Assembly (NCBI GenBank): GCA_027365515.1
Contig: DAHXMK010000297.1
Coordinates: forward strand, 1 to 5,134
Length of the DNA: 5,134 nt
Direction: 5' to 3'
Origin: Candidatus Aminicenantota bacterium
GTDB lineage: Bacteria; Acidobacteriota; UBA4820; DSQY01
Shown: one piece after another, positions 1 to 4,768 of the stretch
Position numbering within the stretch: position 1 is the first letter of the stretch
Layout: every line of letters starts with the position of its first letter
Notes under the pieces: model-generated
What the model was told of the DNA's origin: nothing
Databases searched by the model: none
The model's input: only the letters and a program-made list of their open reading frames with translations
Translations under genes and position numbers: made by a program

Positions 1-1
1 G

Positions 2-304
2 GCGCCGGGGTCGATCAAGCCGCACACGGAGTTTGAGGGGGAAGTGTACGTGTTGAAGAAGGAGGAAGGGGGACGGCACACGCCTTTCTTCAACGGGTAT
101 CGGCCCCAGTTCTACATACGGACGCTGGATGTGACGGGGGACGTGCAATTGCCGCAGGGGGTGGAGATGGTGATGCCGGGGGACAACGTCAAGATGAAGG
201 TGAAGTTGATCACGCCGGTGGCGCTTGAAAACGGCTCCCGCTTTGCCATCCGGGAAGGCGGCCGCACCGTCGGCTCCGGAGTCATTACCAAGGTGCTTGA
301 ATAA
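2..304 (+). CDS. tuf: Elongation factor Tu, C-terminal 100 residues (5' partial)
   Basis: EF-Tu is the GTPase that brings aminoacyl-tRNA to the ribosomal A site. The reading frame is open from base 2 and gives 100 residues, so the gene begins outside the window. The residues read through the end of domain 2 and all of beta-barrel domain 3. They include the family hallmarks HTEFEGEVYVLKKEEGGRHT, FFNGYRPQFY, VEMVMPGDNVKM and the terminal RFAIREGGRTVGSGVI. The GTPase domain is not visible. The TAA stop shares its last A with the ATG of rpmG (TAATG), so the two are probably translationally coupled. The end and identity are certain. Whether a second tuf copy exists cannot be told from here. Confidence 0.98.
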   Translation, partial: APGSIKPHTEFEGEVYVLKKEEGGRHTPFFNGYRPQFYIRTLDVTGDVQLPQGVEMVMPGDNVKMKVKLITPVALENGSRFAIREGGRTVGSGVITKVLE

Positions 305-468
305 TGGCGAAGAAAGAAAACCGGTTGGTCGTTACGCTTGCGTGCAATGATTGCAAGAATCGCAACTATACGACCGAGAAGAATAAAAAGAATGATACTG
401 CACGTATGGAGCTGAAGAAGTATTGTCCGCATTGCCAGCGCCATACCGCTCATCGCGAGACCAAGTAG
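304..468 (+). CDS. rpmG: 50S ribosomal protein L33 (54 aa)
   Basis: L33 is a small large-subunit protein near the E site. The 54-residue product begins MAKKENRLVVTLACNDCKNR and ends HRETK, the normal length for bacterial L33. It carries two CxxC pairs (Cys14/Cys17 in CNDC and Cys41/Cys44 in CPHC), so it is the zinc-ribbon (C+) form. The ATG at 304 overlaps the tuf stop by one base. An AAGGTG ribosome binding site lies inside the tuf end at 293-298 or just before it, which supports this start. It is followed by a 141-base gap with a structured RNA and then secE, the usual tuf-rpmG-secE-nusG order. Confidence 0.97.
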   Translation: MAKKENRLVVTLACNDCKNRNYTTEKNKKNDTARMELKKYCPHCQRHTAHRETK

Positions 469-487
469 ATAGACTTTTTGCGATTCC

Positions 488-580
488 ACAAGCAAGGCAC
501 CGTCTCCCCGATGGGGGCGCGCCGACTCATTCTAGTGGAGAATCGAAGCACCGGTGGGCGCGGACGGTGTCTTGGCTTGT
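488..580 (+). ncRNA. Candidate structured RNA: three-way junction between rpmG and secE
   Basis: I do not recognise this element. It can be folded by eye as follows. A closing helix pairs 488-504 with 563-580: 17 base pairs, one bulged G at 575 and one G-U. Inside it lies a hairpin of 505-509 with 513-517 and a GAT loop. Next is a 6-bp helix of 518-523 with 557-562. That helix is capped by a region holding a 5-bp hairpin, 529-533 with 539-543, loop AGTGG. The three helices abut without unpaired junction bases. The strand is assumed from the flanking genes. Its slot is where tRNA-Trp often lies, but no T-loop, CCA-anticodon loop or tRNA-shaped arms exist. It may be a leader acting on secE-nusG, a processing site, or a short inverted-repeat element. 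Confidence 0.5.
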
Positions 581-609
581 TATCGGCCAGTGGCAGCTAG
601 GAGTCACCC

Positions 610-822
610 GTGGTTAGAGAACTACAAAAAAGAGAAAATCGTGTAGTGACCTATGTTCGCGAAACGCGGGCGGAACTGCGCAAAGTAGTCTGGCCCACGC
701 GCGACGAAGCCATCAATTTGACGGCGATAGTCGTCGGGACGCTAATGGTGATGAGTGTTTTTCTAGGCGCTTTTGACTATATCTTTACCCTTTTGTTGAG
801 ATTCCTTCTCGGCCCTCATTGA
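610..822 (+). CDS. secE: Preprotein translocase subunit SecE (70 aa)
   Basis: SecE is the small membrane subunit that clamps the two halves of SecY in the SecYEG protein-export channel. The 70-residue product has the single-helix architecture usual outside the enterobacteria. It has a basic amphipathic N-terminus, the conserved cytosolic motif RAELRKVVWPTRDEA at about residues 20-34, and one hydrophobic segment at about 37-67 (LTAIVVGTLMVMSVFLGAF onward). The start is GTG at 610. An AGGAG site at 599-603 lies six bases upstream of it, and no better in-frame ATG exists. The stop (820-822) is only a few bases from nusG, so the two genes are co-translated. Confidence 0.95.
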   Translation: MVRELQKRENRVVTYVRETRAELRKVVWPTRDEAINLTAIVVGTLMVMSVFLGAFDYIFTLLLRFLLGPH

Positions 823-840
823 TGATTGGAAAAGGTAAAG

Positions 841-1716
841 GTGGACGAAGAACGTCAGGACCCTCAAACGAATAGTGTAACTTATTCTCAGGAGAAAGCG
901 GATCAGGCGCCCGCAGAGCCAGAGACTGCACGCGCGGGTGAGCCCCAGGCAGAGACCGCGCAGACTCCCGAGGAACCGGCGCTCGAGAATGCGGAGATCG
1001 CTGGTGAGGTCTCGGAAACGGTCCCTCCACGCGAGGCGGAGAGTTCGCTACGGGCGGAGGAACCAGAGGAGACCGGAGCTGAACTAGCACCTGAAGCCTC
1101 TGAGCAACCCGCGCCTGAGGACACAGACGCTCAGGCCGAGTCTCCAGTTCCGGCTGAGACCGCGCCCGAGACAGAAGCTGCCAAGCAAGCGCCCAAGCCG
1201 GCTTGGTACGTCGTTCACTGCTACTCGGGGTATGAGAACAAGGTCAAAAAGAGCCTCGAGCAGCGCATCAACACGATGGGAATGCAGGAGCTGATCTTTC
1301 GTGTGATCGTTCCCACTGAAGAAGAAATCGACGTGCGGGAGGGACAGCGGAAGGTCATCCAGCGACGTGTCTTTCCGGGATACATTCTGGTCGAGATGAT
1401 CATGACAGAAGAGTCCTGGTACGTCGTCCGGAATACGCCGGGTGTGACAGGATTCGTCAGTTCGGGCGACAAGCCGACGCCGCTGCGTGAGGATGAGGTC
1501 GCCAAGATCTTAAAGCGGATGGAGACCGAGCAGCCCAAAGTCCGGGTGACCTACAAACCGGGACAGGTGGTCCACATCATCGATGGTCCCTTTGCCGACT
1601 TTCGCGGCACGGTGGACGAAGTAAACATGGAAAAAGGAAAGGTCCGGGTCATGGTGTCGTTCTTTGGACGCGAGACACCGGTCGAATTGGATCTGCTCCA
1701 GGTAGAGAAAGTCTAG
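841..1716 (+). CDS. nusG: Transcription termination/antitermination protein NusG with long acidic N-terminal extension
   Basis: NusG binds RNA polymerase across the DNA cleft, aids processivity and links polymerase to Rho or to ribosomal protein S10. The last 170 residues are a standard NusG. The NGN domain runs from WYVVHCYSGYENKVKKSLEQ through RRVFPGYILVEM and NTPGVTGFVSSG. The C-terminal KOW domain has GQVVHIIDGPFADFRGTVDE and ends LLQVEKV. Before it lie about 121 residues of low-complexity Glu/Ala/Pro/Thr sequence, strongly acidic and probably disordered. The frame opens at TTG 826, giving 296 aa. I chose GTG 841 (291 aa) because GGAAAAGG at 828-835 then sits five bases upstream, whereas TTG 826 has no visible binding site. 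The exact start is unsure; the frame and end are not. Confidence 0.96.
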   Translation: MDEERQDPQTNSVTYSQEKADQAPAEPETARAGEPQAETAQTPEEPALENAEIAGEVSETVPPREAESSLRAEEPEETGAELAPEASEQPAPEDTDAQAESPVPAETAPETEAAKQAPKPAWYVVHCYSGYENKVKKSLEQRINTMGMQELIFRVIVPTEEEIDVREGQRKVIQRRVFPGYILVEMIMTEESWYVVRNTPGVTGFVSSGDKPTPLREDEVAKILKRMETEQPKVRVTYKPGQVVHIIDGPFADFRGTVDEVNMEKGKVRVMVSFFGRETPVELDLLQVEKV

Positions 1717-1734
1717 GCCAGTAGCGGAGGAAGA

Positions 1735-2160
1735 GTGGCAAAGAAAGCAAAGGCAATTGTGAAACTGCAAGTGCCGGCCGGCAAGGCGACCCCGGCCCCG
1801 CCGGTTGGTACGGCGCTCGGCCCACACGGCATCAACATCATGCAGTTTTGTAAAGAATACAATGCCAAGACGGCGAGCATGGCGGGCACGATTGTGCCGG
1901 TCGAGATAACGATCTTTCAGGACCGCTCGTTTACGTTCATCTTAAAGACACCTCCGGCGCCAGTCCTTTTGAAAAAAGCGGCCGGCGTTGAAAAGGCTTC
2001 GGGCGTACCAAACCGGAACAAGGTGGGCTCGGTCACGCGCAAGCAGGTGCGCGAGATCGCCGAGATGAAGATGAAAGACCTGAATGCGGTGGATGTCGAA
2101 GGCGCCATGAGGATGATTGAAGGCACCGCACGCAGCATGGGAATAGAAGTCAAAGAGTAG
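1735..2160 (+). CDS. rplK: 50S ribosomal protein L11 (141 aa)
   Basis: L11 forms the base of the ribosomal stalk at the GTPase-associated centre of 23S rRNA and is needed for factor binding. The 141 residues match the usual family length. The N-terminal domain holds the proline-rich stretch KATPAPPVGTALGPHG (residues 17-32) that hinges over the rRNA. The C-terminal RNA-binding domain contains VGSVTRKQVREIAEMKMKDL (98-117) and the signature that follows it, ending TARSMGIEVKE. The GTG start at 1735 follows a GGAGG site at 1726-1730. It lies 18 bases after the nusG stop, in the same transcription unit. Confidence 0.97.
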   Translation: MAKKAKAIVKLQVPAGKATPAPPVGTALGPHGINIMQFCKEYNAKTASMAGTIVPVEITIFQDRSFTFILKTPPAPVLLKKAAGVEKASGVPNRNKVGSVTRKQVREIAEMKMKDLNAVDVEGAMRMIEGTARSMGIEVKE

Positions 2161-2219
2161 ACTCTTCAAAGCCAAGTGGGAGCGCGACCTCGCGCGTCAA
2201 CACCACAGGGAGTTATGAG

Positions 2220-2936
2220 ATGGCCAAGCACGGCAAAAAGTACATAGAAGCGGTCAAGCAGATCGACGAGAAAAAAGAGTACCCGGCCAAAGAGGCTGTT
2301 TCGCTTGTCAAAAAGACCGCTTATGCCAAGTTTGATGGAACGGTTGAACTGCATTTGAAATTGGGAGTGGACGTCAAGCAGGCGGACCAGATGGTTCGCG
2401 GCGTGACGCTCTTGCCGCACGGCACAGGTAGAAAGGTCCGCATTCTCGTTTTTGCCGAAGGCGAAGGCGAGCGACTCGCCCGGGAGGCGGCGGCGGATAT
2501 GGTGGGCGCCGATGATTTGATCAAGCAGATCGAAGGCGGCTTTTTGGATTTCGATGTGGCGATTGCCGTACCGCAGATGATGAGCAAGGTAGGGCGCCTG
2601 GGCAAGATTTTGGGCACGCGTGGCTTGATGCCCAGCCCGAAGGCGGGCACCATTGTTCCGCCGGAACAACTCCCGCGCTTGATCAAAGAGCTGCGGCTGG
2701 GCCGAGTCGAGTTTCGCACGGACAAGACAGGAAACATTCACACCATTGTCGGGAAAAAGGATTTTACTGAAGAACAGCTCTATGACAACCTGGCAGCAAT
2801 GCTCGACGCGATTGTGCGCGCCAAGCCAGCTGCTGCGAAAGGCCAATATATCAAAAAGGCCGTTCTGACAAGCACGATGGGACCGGGCGTCAAGCTCGAC
2901 GTGAACGAAGCTGTTAACCTACACACCGCCGCTTAA
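2220..2936 (+). CDS. rplA: 50S ribosomal protein L1 (238 aa)
   Basis: L1 builds the mobile L1 stalk that helps release deacylated tRNA from the E site. In many bacteria it also represses its own mRNA. The 238 residues are close to the usual 225-235. Recognisable blocks are KFDGTVELHLKLGVD near residue 37, the middle block GRKVRILVFAEGEGERLA, and the L1 signature region 119-143 (QMMSKVGRLGKILGTRGLMP, then SPKAG). The C-terminal tail STMGPGVKLDVNEA is typical. ATG 2220 follows an AGGGAG site at 2207-2212. The 59-base gap after rplK shows no clear L1-binding mimic to my eye, only a short CGCG-ACCT-CGCG hairpin. Confidence 0.97.
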   Translation: MAKHGKKYIEAVKQIDEKKEYPAKEAVSLVKKTAYAKFDGTVELHLKLGVDVKQADQMVRGVTLLPHGTGRKVRILVFAEGEGERLAREAAADMVGADDLIKQIEGGFLDFDVAIAVPQMMSKVGRLGKILGTRGLMPSPKAGTIVPPEQLPRLIKELRLGRVEFRTDKTGNIHTIVGKKDFTEEQLYDNLAAMLDAIVRAKPAAAKGQYIKKAVLTSTMGPGVKLDVNEAVNLHTAA

Positions 2937-2938
2937 CG

Positions 2939-2975
2939 GCCGAGCGATGGGGTGAGCGAGCGCCCATCAGTCGGC
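2939..2975 (+). other. Hairpin just downstream of the rplA stop
   Basis: Bases 2939-2943 (GCCGA) pair with 2971-2975 (TCGGC). After a two-by-two internal loop, 2946-2951 (GATGGG) pairs with 2963-2968 (CCCATC), giving 11 pairs in all. There is no T-run, so it is not an intrinsic terminator. It may be the first helix of the L10 leader or a 3'-end stabiliser or processing signal between rplKA and rplJL. This is inferred from pairing only. Confidence 0.45.
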
Positions 2976-3097
2976 GCCCGCGTGAACAATCGAAATAGAA
3001 TATCGCCGATGACCGCAGGTGCGTCGCGGAGTGACGGGGACGTCGCTCCGACGCTTAATGCTCTTGCCTGCCGAGGCAAAGATGGATCGCAATCGCG

Positions 3098-3132
3098 AGT
3101 CTTTGTGTCGGCATGGCACAAAGACTTTTTTA
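3098..3132 (+). terminator. Attenuator terminator upstream of rplJ
   Basis: AGTCTTTGTG (3098-3107) pairs perfectly with CACAAAGACT (3117-3126). Two further pairs are possible inside the loop. Six consecutive T residues follow at 3126-3131. This is a classic intrinsic terminator placed 19 bases before the rplJ start and inside the L10 leader, so it is a conditional attenuator, not an operon end. Its 5' arm overlaps the candidate antiterminator partner 3100-3106. Confidence 0.88.
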
Positions 3133-3134
3133 TC

Positions 3135-3144
3135 AAGGGGGTGA
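3135..3144 (+). promoter_or_regulatory. Strong ribosome binding site deciding the TTG start of rplJ
   Basis: AAGGGGGTGAT (from 3134/3135) is nearly a full complement of the 16S rRNA 3' end, with one mismatch to AAGGAGGTGAT. It ends about six bases before TTG 3151. It fixes the uncommon TTG start of rplJ and would compensate for the weak initiator codon. Confidence 0.8.
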
Positions 3145-3150
3145 TTTCAG

Positions 3151-3708
3151 TTGCCGATCACACGTGAAGAAAAAGAAAAGCTAATAGCCGAGTTGGCAGA
3201 CGAATTCGGCAAGGCGCAGGCCTTGATCCTGACCGACTATCGCGGGTTGCCGACCACGCAAATCGCCGGACTGCGGAATCAGCTTCGTCCGATGCATAGC
3301 GGGCTGCACGTCGCCAAGAATACCCTCGTCGCACTCGCGCTGCAGCGCGCCGGTCTGCCCGTCCCGGAGGATCTCCTCGCCGGACCGACGGCGATTGCGT
3401 TCTGCAACACCGACATCTCTGGCACCGCCAAGGCCCTGAACGATTTCCTAAAGGATAAGGATGTCAAGATCAAAGGGGCCATCATGGGCGGGCGCATCCT
3501 CCGTGGGACGGAAGCGAACGCGCTCGCGACGCTGCCCACCCGCGAGCAGATCTTGGGGCGCTTGCTCGGAACAATCAACGCGCCAGGCGGCCAAGCCGCC
3601 GGAGTCGTGGCAGCGGGCATTCGCCAGATCCTGTACGTGCTCCAGGCGCGAGTAGACCAGCTCAAGAGTAATCCTCCCGCCGAACAACCGGCGCCCGCGG
3701 GAGGATAA
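3151..3708 (+). CDS. rplJ: 50S ribosomal protein L10 (185 aa)
   Basis: L10 anchors the L7/L12 dimers to the ribosome and is the feedback regulator of its own operon. The N-terminal rRNA/L11-binding domain shows REEKEKLIAELADEFGKAQA, then DYRGL at 29-33, VAKNTL at 54-59 and GPTAIAF at 78-84. The C-terminal helix that binds L12 dimers lies around residues 150-173 (AGVVAAGIRQILYVLQARVD). A short Pro/Ala/Gly tail ends the 185-residue protein, slightly longer than the usual 165-180. TTG 3151 is chosen because of the near-perfect Shine-Dalgarno sequence just upstream and because the protein then begins MPITREEK, normal for the family. Confidence 0.96.
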   Translation: MPITREEKEKLIAELADEFGKAQALILTDYRGLPTTQIAGLRNQLRPMHSGLHVAKNTLVALALQRAGLPVPEDLLAGPTAIAFCNTDISGTAKALNDFLKDKDVKIKGAIMGGRILRGTEANALATLPTREQILGRLLGTINAPGGQAAGVVAAGIRQILYVLQARVDQLKSNPPAEQPAPAGG

Positions 3709-3720
3709 AGAGAGTTGTAC

Positions 3721-3744
3721 GCACCTGGGCAGAAAATCCCGTGC
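3721..3744 (+). other. Small hairpin in the rplJ-rplL gap
   Basis: GCAC 3721-3724 pairs with GTGC 3741-3744 and GGG 3727-3729 pairs with CCC 3738-3740, with a two-base bulge and an 8-base loop. It lies in the 116-base gap between rplJ and rplL. It could affect mRNA processing and so raise L12 output above L10 (stoichiometry 4:1 or 6:1), but nothing here proves a role. No T-run follows directly. Confidence 0.3.
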
Positions 3745-3824
3745 TTTGGAAGAATAAAGATCCAGTGCTGGTTTTGAAGAATAGCGAACAATCATCTGAA
3801 GGATAATAGAGAAGGAGTATTCGA

Positions 3825-4235
3825 ATGGCTTCCGACAAACTGAACACAATTGCCGAGCAAATTCAGGGGCTGACTCTGATTGAGGCCTCTGAGCTCGTCA
3901 AACTGCTTGAAGAGAAACTCGGCGTCAGCGCCGCGGCCCCTGTCGCCGTGGCGGCAGCCGGCGCAGTTCCAGCAGGAGCAGCCGCCGGCGGGGCCGCCGC
4001 CCCCGCGGCTGAAGAGAAGACAGAGTTCGACATCATCCTCAAGGACGCCGGATCGCAAAAGATCCCGGTTATCAAGGTCGTCCGCGAGTTGACTGGCGGC
4101 ACCTTGGGACTGAAAGAGGCCAAGGAGCTCGTCGAATCCGCTCCCGCGACAGTGAAAAAGGGCGTGAGCAAGGACGAGGCGAACGAAGCCAAGAAGAAGC
4201 TGGAAGAGGTTGGCGCGTCTGTGGAGATCAAGTAG
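3825..4235 (+). CDS. rplL: 50S ribosomal protein L7/L12 (136 aa)
   Basis: L7/L12 is the multi-copy stalk protein that recruits and activates translational GTPases. It shows the three expected parts. The N-terminal dimerisation helices occupy about residues 1-33 (LNTIAEQIQGLTLIEASELV). A flexible Ala/Gly/Pro hinge covers 34-63. The globular C-terminal domain follows from FDIILKDAGSQKIPVIKVVR through GLKEAKELVE to ASVEIK. At 136 residues it is a little longer than the usual 120-130, because of the hinge. ATG 3825 follows GAAGGAG at 3810-3816. It is the last gene of the unit; a terminator follows after 26 bases, and rpoB is not next. Confidence 0.97.
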   Translation: MASDKLNTIAEQIQGLTLIEASELVKLLEEKLGVSAAAPVAVAAAGAVPAGAAAGGAAAPAAEEKTEFDIILKDAGSQKIPVIKVVRELTGGTLGLKEAKELVESAPATVKKGVSKDEANEAKKKLEEVGASVEIK

Positions 4236-4237
4236 TA

Positions 4238-4255
4238 TTCCGCAGAGCTGCGGAA
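4238..4255 (+). other. Small perfect inverted repeat after rplL
   Basis: TTCCGCAG AG CTGCGGAA spans 4238-4255. As RNA it would form at most a 6-bp helix with a six-base loop. It has no T-run and sits directly between the rplL stop and the main terminator, so it may protect the 3' end or add to the termination signal. Confidence 0.4.
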
Positions 4256-4261
4256 AGAAGA

Positions 4262-4304
4262 AGACGCCCCCTTGTCGTTTCGGACAAGTGGGCGTTTCTC
4301 ATTT
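4262..4304 (+). terminator. Intrinsic terminator of the ribosomal-protein unit
   Basis: ACGCCC 4264-4269 pairs with GGGCGT 4290-4295. After one C/T mismatch, CTTGTC 4271-4276 pairs with GACAAG 4283-4288 around a GTTTCG loop. A T-rich tail (TTTCTCATTTT) follows. The 12 paired bases and the position 26 bases after the rplL stop make this a convincing end of the operon. Confidence 0.92.
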
Positions 4305-4381
4305 TCGATTTAACGGATTGGAAACGATAGTTAGAGAATGATTAGACTTTAGAAAATCTGTCGGTTTTGACGAGCTAGCTA

Positions 4382-4411
4382 TTGACAGCGTCTCATCATA
4401 AGGTATAGAAT
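4382..4411 (+). promoter_or_regulatory. Sigma-70-type promoter for the prkA leader RNA
   Basis: A perfect -35 TTGACA lies at 4382-4387. An 18-base spacer leads to TAGAAT at 4406-4411, which matches TATAAT at five of six positions. An alternative -10 is TATAGA at 4404-4409 with a 16-base spacer. Transcription would start at about 4417-4419, just before the structured RNA. It is the best promoter by eye in the window and follows the terminator of the upstream operon, so it should give an independent transcript. Confidence 0.72.
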
Positions 4412-4417
4412 AATGGT

Positions 4418-4584
4418 GGTTGGAGTACGGCGAACTCTAATGGAGGCATTGCTTCTAGTCGAGAGACCGCCAGATCCGCATGTGGTCCAGCTCAATCATA
4501 ATACAAGCTTTGAGTTTCCATTAGAGCGCGCCGCCATGGACGGCTAGGTTAGAGCACTTGACGGCGCCGGGAAACAGCGTTGGT
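4418..4584 (+). ncRNA. Candidate structured leader RNA / riboswitch-like element upstream of prkA
   Basis: I do not recognise the class. By eye the closing helix is CTCTAATGGA 4435-4444 with TCCATTAGAG 4517-4526 (10 perfect pairs). It extends past a two-by-two internal loop by CGGCG 4428-4432 with CGCCG 4529-4533. Inside are a hairpin GACCGC 4465-4470 with GTGGTC 4482-4487 (11-base loop) and a 7-bp helix 4489-4495 with 4510-4516 (14-base loop) ending exactly where the closing helix resumes. A weak TTCT/AGA hairpin lies near 4453-4465. Downstream, CGGGA 4568-4572 can pair with TCCCG 4584-4588, which would dissolve the terminator at 4585-4611. Promoter, multi-helix domain, antiterminator and terminator in this order suggest a cis-regulatory leader, or else a roughly 200-nt small RNA. 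Confidence 0.55.
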
Positions 4585-4665
4585 CCCGAGGAGCATCATT
4601 CTGTCCTCGGGATTCGTTTTAGCTTGTGGAAGCGAGTGTTACGGGCCGGAACTGGCAAATCCCAC
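4582..4665 (+). repeat. Left arm of an 84-base perfect inverted repeat
   Basis: Every base of this arm is the reverse complement of 5051-5134; the arms are separated by 385 bases. It contains the leader terminator in the sensible orientation, so it is probably the original copy. The match could extend past the window edge on the right arm; to the left the sequence continues normally into the leader RNA. Confidence 0.97.
4585..4620 (+). terminator. Terminator of the prkA leader RNA
   Basis: CCCGAGGA 4585-4592 pairs perfectly with TCCTCGGG 4604-4611 across an 11-base loop. ATTCGTTTT follows. The T tract is short and interrupted, so termination may be partial, fitting a regulated terminator. 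Its 5' arm overlaps a competing pairing with 4568-4572. It lies about 150 bases before the prkA start. Confidence 0.65.
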
Positions 4666-4768
4666 GCTCGCCAGGTGAGTAGGAGTAACGTCTTCTTAAG
4701 GAACATTTGCAGCTGAACAGAAGGGAAGATGGACACGCACAGCCTTGCAGGAACGAAGGAGCAATCCT

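Larger units (their letters stand above)
2990..3150 (+). promoter_or_regulatory. L10 (rplJ-rplL) leader: L10-binding element with attenuator
   Basis: This 5' leader resembles the known ribosomal protein L10 leader, in which L10, probably with L12, binds a kink-turn-containing RNA and feeds back on its own operon. Recognisable parts are ATGACCGCAGG (3009-3019), a long hairpin with GCGTC 3021-3025 paired to GACGC 3050-3054, and the helix 3028-3036 with 3041-3049 capped by a GGGA (GNRA) tetraloop. CTTAATG follows (3054-3060), then CCTGCCGAGGC (3067-3077). GCAGG 3015-3019 pairs with CCTGC 3067-3071 to close the element. GCAAAGA 3076-3082 can pair with TCTTTGT 3100-3106, which would break the terminator just downstream. 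By analogy with the Bacillus rplJL leader, bound L10 should favour termination. The 5' boundary is approximate and no clear promoter is seen. Confidence 0.82.

Noticed and set aside
480..600. tRNA-Trp expected between rpmG and secE
   Set aside because: I tried both strands. There is no GGTTCGAATCC-like T arm, no 7-base anticodon loop with CCA after a T, and the outer helix is far longer than a 7-bp acceptor. The reverse-strand CCACT loop has the wrong size.
2166..2846. Antisense 226-residue open frame opposite rplA
   Set aside because: It lies wholly opposite the highly conserved L1 gene, shows no family resemblance and has no convincing start signal. It is a by-product of the codon use of rplA.
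2973..3001. Promoter for rplJL with -10 TAGAAT at 2996-3001
   Set aside because: The -10 match is good but nothing like TTGACA is found 16-19 bases upstream (the region is CGGCGCCCG-like), so it is not supported.
3762..3775. CCAGTGCTGG followed by TTTT as a terminator between rplJ and rplL
   Set aside because: The usable helix is only three pairs, too weak for termination, and rplL has to be transcribed through it.
4536..4592. tRNA-like string GGTTAGAGC at 4547-4555
   Set aside because: It resembles a D-loop, but there is no matching GCTC strand upstream, no anticodon arm and no T arm, and the 3' part is a terminator hairpin.
4400..4620. T-box leader
   Set aside because: A terminator with a competing helix is present, but the conserved T-box antiterminator sequence (GGTGGNACCGCG-like) and stem I motifs are not seen, and the downstream gene is not an aminoacyl-tRNA or amino-acid gene.
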